Below, piece by piece: positions 60,794 through 64,000 of a DNA stretch of 64,000 nucleotides. Position 1 is the stretch's first letter; each line of letters opens with the position of its first letter. The notes beneath the pieces are model-generated. The model was not told the origin of the DNA. It made no database searches and saw only the letters and a list, made by a program, of their open reading frames with translations. A program made the position numbers and the translations under genes. Where the stretch lies: assembly GCF_020076305.1 (NCBI RefSeq), contig NZ_JAIQXE010000003.1, positions 372,001 through 436,000 of the forward strand, given 5' to 3'. The DNA comes from Flavihumibacter profundi. Lineage in GTDB: Bacteria; Bacteroidota; Bacteroidia; Chitinophagales; Chitinophagaceae.

Positions 60794-60845
60794 CTACCTC
60801 CAACCAGGTAGTCAGTTTGGTGAAATAATTCGGAGCGCAAAGGTA
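60794..60845 (-). promoter_or_regulatory. promoter and leader hairpin of the ribosomal operon
   Basis: On the minus strand TACCTTTG (60838-60845) matches TAnnTTTG, with a TTG about 21 bases further upstream. The predicted 55-base leader holds the hairpin CTACCT/AGGTAG (60794-60811) 18 bases before the rplM start, a candidate for autogenous control. Confidence 0.55.
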
Positions 60846-60948
60846 GGCAAGTACTGTATTTAGTTCCAAGCTTTTGACCCGTTATTTTTAATCATACTTT
60901 TATAACTAATTGATATTCAATAAATATTTTTACATTAAATTTAAACAG

Positions 60949-61551
60949 ATGCTCATTTTAGCCCTTGGCAGAACTCAATTTGGCAACCCGGCCAATACCG
61001 GAAACGTTTTATCCGAAGCCGAAACCCTTGCCCTTTTACAGGATTGGGTGCCCAATGAACGCCTCCGGTTGCATATGCGGCAGGTGGGTGCCGTGATGAA
61101 GGCCTGGGCCCTGGAGCGGGAAAAACTTACAGAAGCCGAGGCCCATAAGTGGTGGATGGCCGGGGTACTCCACGATGCCGACTGGGAAAAATATCCTGAT
61201 GCCCATTGCCGCATCATTATTGAAGAACTGGAGAAAAGACAAATAGATCCCCTGGTAATCCGTACCATCGCCTGCCACGGGCCAAGACATTTTGGAGTTG
61301 AACCGGAAACAACTATGGAAAAAATGATTTATGTGTTTGATGAATTATCGGGGTTCATACATGCTGCAGCGCTGGTCAGGCCAACGCGTTATGAGGGCAT
61401 GGATGTAAAATCGGTGATGAAGAAGCTGAAAACGCCATCCTTTGCTGCGCAGGTTGACCGTACCGATATTGAAGATGCCATCAGCAGGATATCAATTCCT
61501 TTGGAGGAGATCATTTCTTTTGTAATTCAACACCAGTTATCGGTGAACTGA
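60949..61551 (+). CDS. HD-domain hydrolase
   Basis: 200 residues, cytosolic. The metal ligands of an HD domain are visible in order: LRLHMRQVGAVM (His), GVLHDADWEK (His-Asp), RTIACHGPRHFG and YVFDELSGFI (Asp). It resembles the small HDIG-type hydrolases such as YqeK relatives and predicted nucleotide or aminoacyl-tRNA-related phosphohydrolases. Substrate unknown. ATG at 60949 fits the family N-terminus. Its 3' end overlaps the convergent regulator gene by 15 bases. Confidence 0.85.
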   Translation: MLILALGRTQFGNPANTGNVLSEAETLALLQDWVPNERLRLHMRQVGAVMKAWALEREKLTEAEAHKWWMAGVLHDADWEKYPDAHCRIIIEELEKRQIDPLVIRTIACHGPRHFGVEPETTMEKMIYVFDELSGFIHAAALVRPTRYEGMDVKSVMKKLKTPSFAAQVDRTDIEDAISRISIPLEEIISFVIQHQLSVN

Positions 61552-62271
61552 ATTTGTGCGTTTATTTCTATCCATTCCACTAACAGCTTTACCGAATTTC
61601 TCCTGGTTAAACTTGTAAAGTTTCCCGGGGCGATGGGGCACGTCAACTTCAAGCTCATCAAGGTCGATCAGCCAATCCATCATGAAGAACTTCTTCCTGA
61701 AATTCCTCCGGTCGAGTTTTGTATTTAAAATAGCTTCATAAAGGCATTGTAATTCCCTTAAAGAGAATTTACCCGGTAGTAAGTTGAACACCAGCGGATA
61801 ATCCTCTATTTTTTCTCTTAGCTGATCCAGGCAGCATTGTAAAATTTCCCTGTGGTCAAAAGCCATTTCCTGAATATCATTTACCGGATGCCAGTGCAAT
61901 TCATTGTCAGACAATTTCAACTTGTGGTTCTTGATATTCACAAGGGAAAAATAAGCAACAGTAATTACCCTACCCGCAGGGTGCCGACCGGGTTTGCCAA
62001 AAGTGCGCACCTGTTCCAGGTAAACATCATTGAGTCCTGTCCGCTCTTTCAAAATCCTGTAGGAAGCTGTTTCGATATCTTCATCGGGCTTAACCAGGTC
62101 GCCGAGTAATGACCATTTTCCTTTGTACTCATTTAAATTGCATTTAATCACCAGAACTTTCAATTCATTGTCTTCAAATCCGAAAATCACACAATCCACC
62201 GACAGGGCTATCCTGAAATAATCCTTATCACCCAATTCTCCAAAATGACTGAAACGGGAAATCTTTTTCAT
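61537..62271 (-). CDS. NrtR/AraR-type regulator: degenerate Nudix domain plus winged helix
   Basis: 244 residues. The N-terminal 150 residues are a Nudix fold (VDCVIFGFEDNELKVLVIKCNLNEYKGKWSLLGDLVKPDEDIETASYRILKERTGL). The Nudix box lacks part of the catalytic glutamates: the REUxEE segment reads RILKER. The C-terminal part (about 170-240; LPGKFSLRELQCLYEAILNTKLDRRNFRKKFFM) is a winged helix. This is the NrtR architecture, in which a non-catalytic Nudix domain binds a ligand such as ADP-ribose or, in Bacteroides AraR, arabinose. The ligand and targets here are unknown. The start at 62271 leaves 173 bases to ligA. Confidence 0.9.
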   Translation of the reverse strand: MKKISRFSHFGELGDKDYFRIALSVDCVIFGFEDNELKVLVIKCNLNEYKGKWSLLGDLVKPDEDIETASYRILKERTGLNDVYLEQVRTFGKPGRHPAGRVITVAYFSLVNIKNHKLKLSDNELHWHPVNDIQEMAFDHREILQCCLDQLREKIEDYPLVFNLLPGKFSLRELQCLYEAILNTKLDRRNFRKKFFMMDWLIDLDELEVDVPHRPGKLYKFNQEKFGKAVSGMDRNKRTNSVHR

Positions 62272-62416
62272 AGTGCTAACCTTAAGGTTGTTCAAGTTTT
62301 TCAAAAAGACACCAAAAAACTTTGTACAATACTACATTTTTACCGCCTGTTTTAGTATACATTTTTGCCATTTCCCGGAATACCACGAGCTTATACATTA
62401 CGCTGGCAAGAAATTA

Positions 62417-62424
62417 TATATTTG
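62417..62424 (+). promoter_or_regulatory. -7 promoter element of ligA
   Basis: TATATTTG matches TAnnTTTG, 20 bases before the ATG at 62445. About 65 bases further upstream an imperfect inverted pair TGTACAATACTA...TAGTATACA (62323-62334 and 62353-62361) may be an operator for the divergent regulator. Confidence 0.5.
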
Positions 62425-62444
62425 GGGCAATTGGCAATAAGAAT

Positions 62445-64000
62445 ATGTACACCCAGAAACAAACACATGAATGGCAGGCGAAGACCGTGCAACTCCTCCA
62501 ACAGCTACCAGATATCCCGGTGGCTGAGGTTGAGATCCTTCGGGAGGTGCTGCGGTTCCATGAATACAGGTATTATCTGCTGGACTCGCCCTTAGTGTCA
62601 GATTTCGAATATGACCAGTTGTACAAGGCCCTGGAAAGGATAGAAGAAAAACATCCCAAACTGGTCCGGCCGGATTCGCCAACCCAGCGTGTTGCAAATG
62701 GTTTAACTCCATCCTTCCCCACTGTTTCGCACCTTGTACCAATGTTGTCACTGGATAATTCATACAATGCAGAAGACCTGGCAGATTGGGACCGGCGGGT
62801 TCGTGAGGGATCCGGGGAGGCACATATTGAATACTGCGTTGAACCAAAATTTGACGGGGCTAGTATTTCCCTCATTTATGAAAACGACCTGCTGGTTCGT
62901 GGTGCAACCCGGGGTGATGGGGTTCAGGGCGATGAAATCACCACTAATATCCGGCAGATCAGGTCAGTACCGCTTTCCGCAAAATTTTCAGATTATGGCA
63001 TCCAACAGATTGAGATTCGTGGGGAGGTTTTGCTGACAAAAAAACATTTCAAGGCATTCAACGAAAAACTGGCTGAACAGAACCTGCCGCCACTTGCGAA
63101 TCCAAGGAATGCCGCATCAGGTTCTTTGCGCATCAAAGACCCTAAGGAAGTAAAGCGGCGTAACCTTGAAGCTTTTTTGTACCACATCAGCTACCATGTT
63201 GATACCGGAGGGATGCCAGCCGCTTTGAGAACCCATTCCGGAAGCCTTGAATTGCTTTGGGAATTGGGTTTCAGGAGCCCTAATAAAGAAAAAAAAGTAT
63301 TTAAAGGAATAAAAGATGTAATCGCTTATTGCAAGGAATTTGAAGAGGGCCGGGATGAATTACCCTACGAAATTGATGGTATGGTGATTAAGGTAAACCG
63401 GCTTGACCTGCAGGACCGCCTGGGAATGACAACGCACCATCCGCGTTGGGCGATAGCCTATAAGTTTAAAGCGAGGCAGGCAACAAGCCGCCTGAAGGAT
63501 GTTGAATTCCAGGTAGGCCGGACAGGGGCCATTACGCCGGTAGCGAAAATAGACCCCGTACCCATCGGGGGCGTAACGGTTGCTTCCATCAGCCTTTTTA
63601 ATGAGGACGTTATCCGTGAAAAAGACCTGATGATTGGGGATATGGTATTGGTAGAGCGTGCTGGGGATGTGATTCCCTATATTGTAAAGTCATTGCCCGA
63701 AGTCCGTAACGGAAAGGAACAACCGATTGAATTCCCGGTTAAATGTCCCGAATGCAAATCAAGATTATTTAAGGAAGAAGGTGAGGCGGTATGGCGTTGT
63801 ATCAATATTGATTGCCCGGCACAGGTTGTGGAGCGCATCATCCATTTTGTTTCTAAAGACGCCATGGACATCCGCAGTTTTGGGGAAGCCAATGTGCGTA
63901 AATTTTACGAGTTGGGCTACCTGAAAGATATCCCCTCAATTTACCGGTTGCCCTTTGAGAAAATCGGCGGCATGGAAGGATTTGGGGAAAAGTCGATTAG
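62445..64000 (+). CDS. ligA: NAD+-dependent DNA ligase LigA (3' end missing)
   Basis: 518 residues visible, cut off by the window. The N-terminal Ia domain (HEYRYYLLDSPLVSDFEYDQLYKAL) binds NMN; the adenylation domain has the catalytic Lys135 in CVEPKFDGAS, with RGATRGDGVQGDE, LANPRNAASGSLR and LPYEIDGMVIKVN; then the OB domain (GRTGAITPVAKIDPV) and the C4 zinc finger (CPECKSRLF...CINIDC), and the first part of the HhH domain (DAMDIRSFGEA). The BRCT domain should follow beyond base 64000. It seals nicks in replication and repair. Confidence 0.96.
   Translation, partial: MYTQKQTHEWQAKTVQLLQQLPDIPVAEVEILREVLRFHEYRYYLLDSPLVSDFEYDQLYKALERIEEKHPKLVRPDSPTQRVANGLTPSFPTVSHLVPMLSLDNSYNAEDLADWDRRVREGSGEAHIEYCVEPKFDGASISLIYENDLLVRGATRGDGVQGDEITTNIRQIRSVPLSAKFSDYGIQQIEIRGEVLLTKKHFKAFNEKLAEQNLPPLANPRNAASGSLRIKDPKEVKRRNLEAFLYHISYHVDTGGMPAALRTHSGSLELLWELGFRSPNKEKKVFKGIKDVIAYCKEFEEGRDELPYEIDGMVIKVNRLDLQDRLGMTTHHPRWAIAYKFKARQATSRLKDVEFQVGRTGAITPVAKIDPVPIGGVTVASISLFNEDVIREKDLMIGDMVLVERAGDVIPYIVKSLPEVRNGKEQPIEFPVKCPECKSRLFKEEGEAVWRCINIDCPAQVVERIIHFVSKDAMDIRSFGEANVRKFYELGYLKDIPSIYRLPFEKIGGMEGFGEKSI

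Overview
The window reads as chromosomal DNA of a member of the Bacteroidota, most likely a Chitinophagaceae-type soil or freshwater heterotroph. The evidence is the repeated promoter element TAnnTTTG placed a few bases to a few tens of bases before start codons, the near absence of Shine-Dalgarno sequences, lineage-typical families (DUF4249, DUF5777, DUF3570/DUF4266, MbnP-like, DUF4286, PepSY-like, ribosomal protein THX), large TonB-dependent receptors with a carboxypeptidase-like N-terminal domain, and many lipoproteins and outer-membrane barrels. No phage, insertion sequence, CRISPR array or defence island is visible. Family assignments come from reading the translations and from memory, not from a database search.

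Layout. 1-9.4 kb: serC with a DUF1015 gene and a TPR protein, an acyl-CoA ligase, a minus-strand copper-type cluster (small CxGxC protein, MbnP-like lipoprotein, CDICGCG barrel), an S1-domain CvfB-like protein and purU. 9.6-13.2 kb: an accessory run of a small His-rich protein, two haem-motif proteins, an OB-fold protein, YceI and a DUF5777 barrel. 13.2-20.6 kb: a secreted protein of charged heptad repeats, a barrel, and a minus-strand run of response regulator, histidine kinase, TonB receptor, PepSY-like protein and YncE-like propeller. 20.7-26.6 kb: a lipoprotein gene, then a four-gene redox/hydrolase operon (amidohydrolase, flavin amine oxidase-like enzyme, cytochrome c, DUF1080) and a small GNAT. 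26.6-27.8 kb: a gene-poor stretch with a striking inverted array of 11-bp repeats, and an orphan family protein.

27.8-40.4 kb: a TonB receptor/DUF4249/macroglobulin-like operon, a divergent 1077-residue fusion protein (phosphodiesterase-like, propeller, phosphoesterase), and a thioredoxin-ApbE-DUF4266-DUF3570 operon. 40.5-64 kb is mostly housekeeping: tRNA-Arg(CCU), a TPR protein, recR, methionine synthase split into two coupled genes, a SugE-type exporter, a LOG protein and CPBP protease, exodeoxyribonuclease III, HU, THX, pdxH, pyrH, an ABC exporter, a decayed PepSY-TM gene, the rplM-rpsI-rpsB-tsf operon, an HD hydrolase, an NrtR-type regulator and the start of ligA, which runs off the right edge.

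The theme of the accessory part is envelope redox and metal handling. Four separate clusters pair an outer-membrane barrel or receptor with periplasmic cytochromes, flavin-linked proteins or metal-binding proteins. The best candidates for under-described systems are the cytochrome/OB-fold/YceI/DUF5777 cluster, the thioredoxin/ApbE/DUF4266/DUF3570 operon, the four-gene flavin oxidase operon and the inverted 11-mer array.
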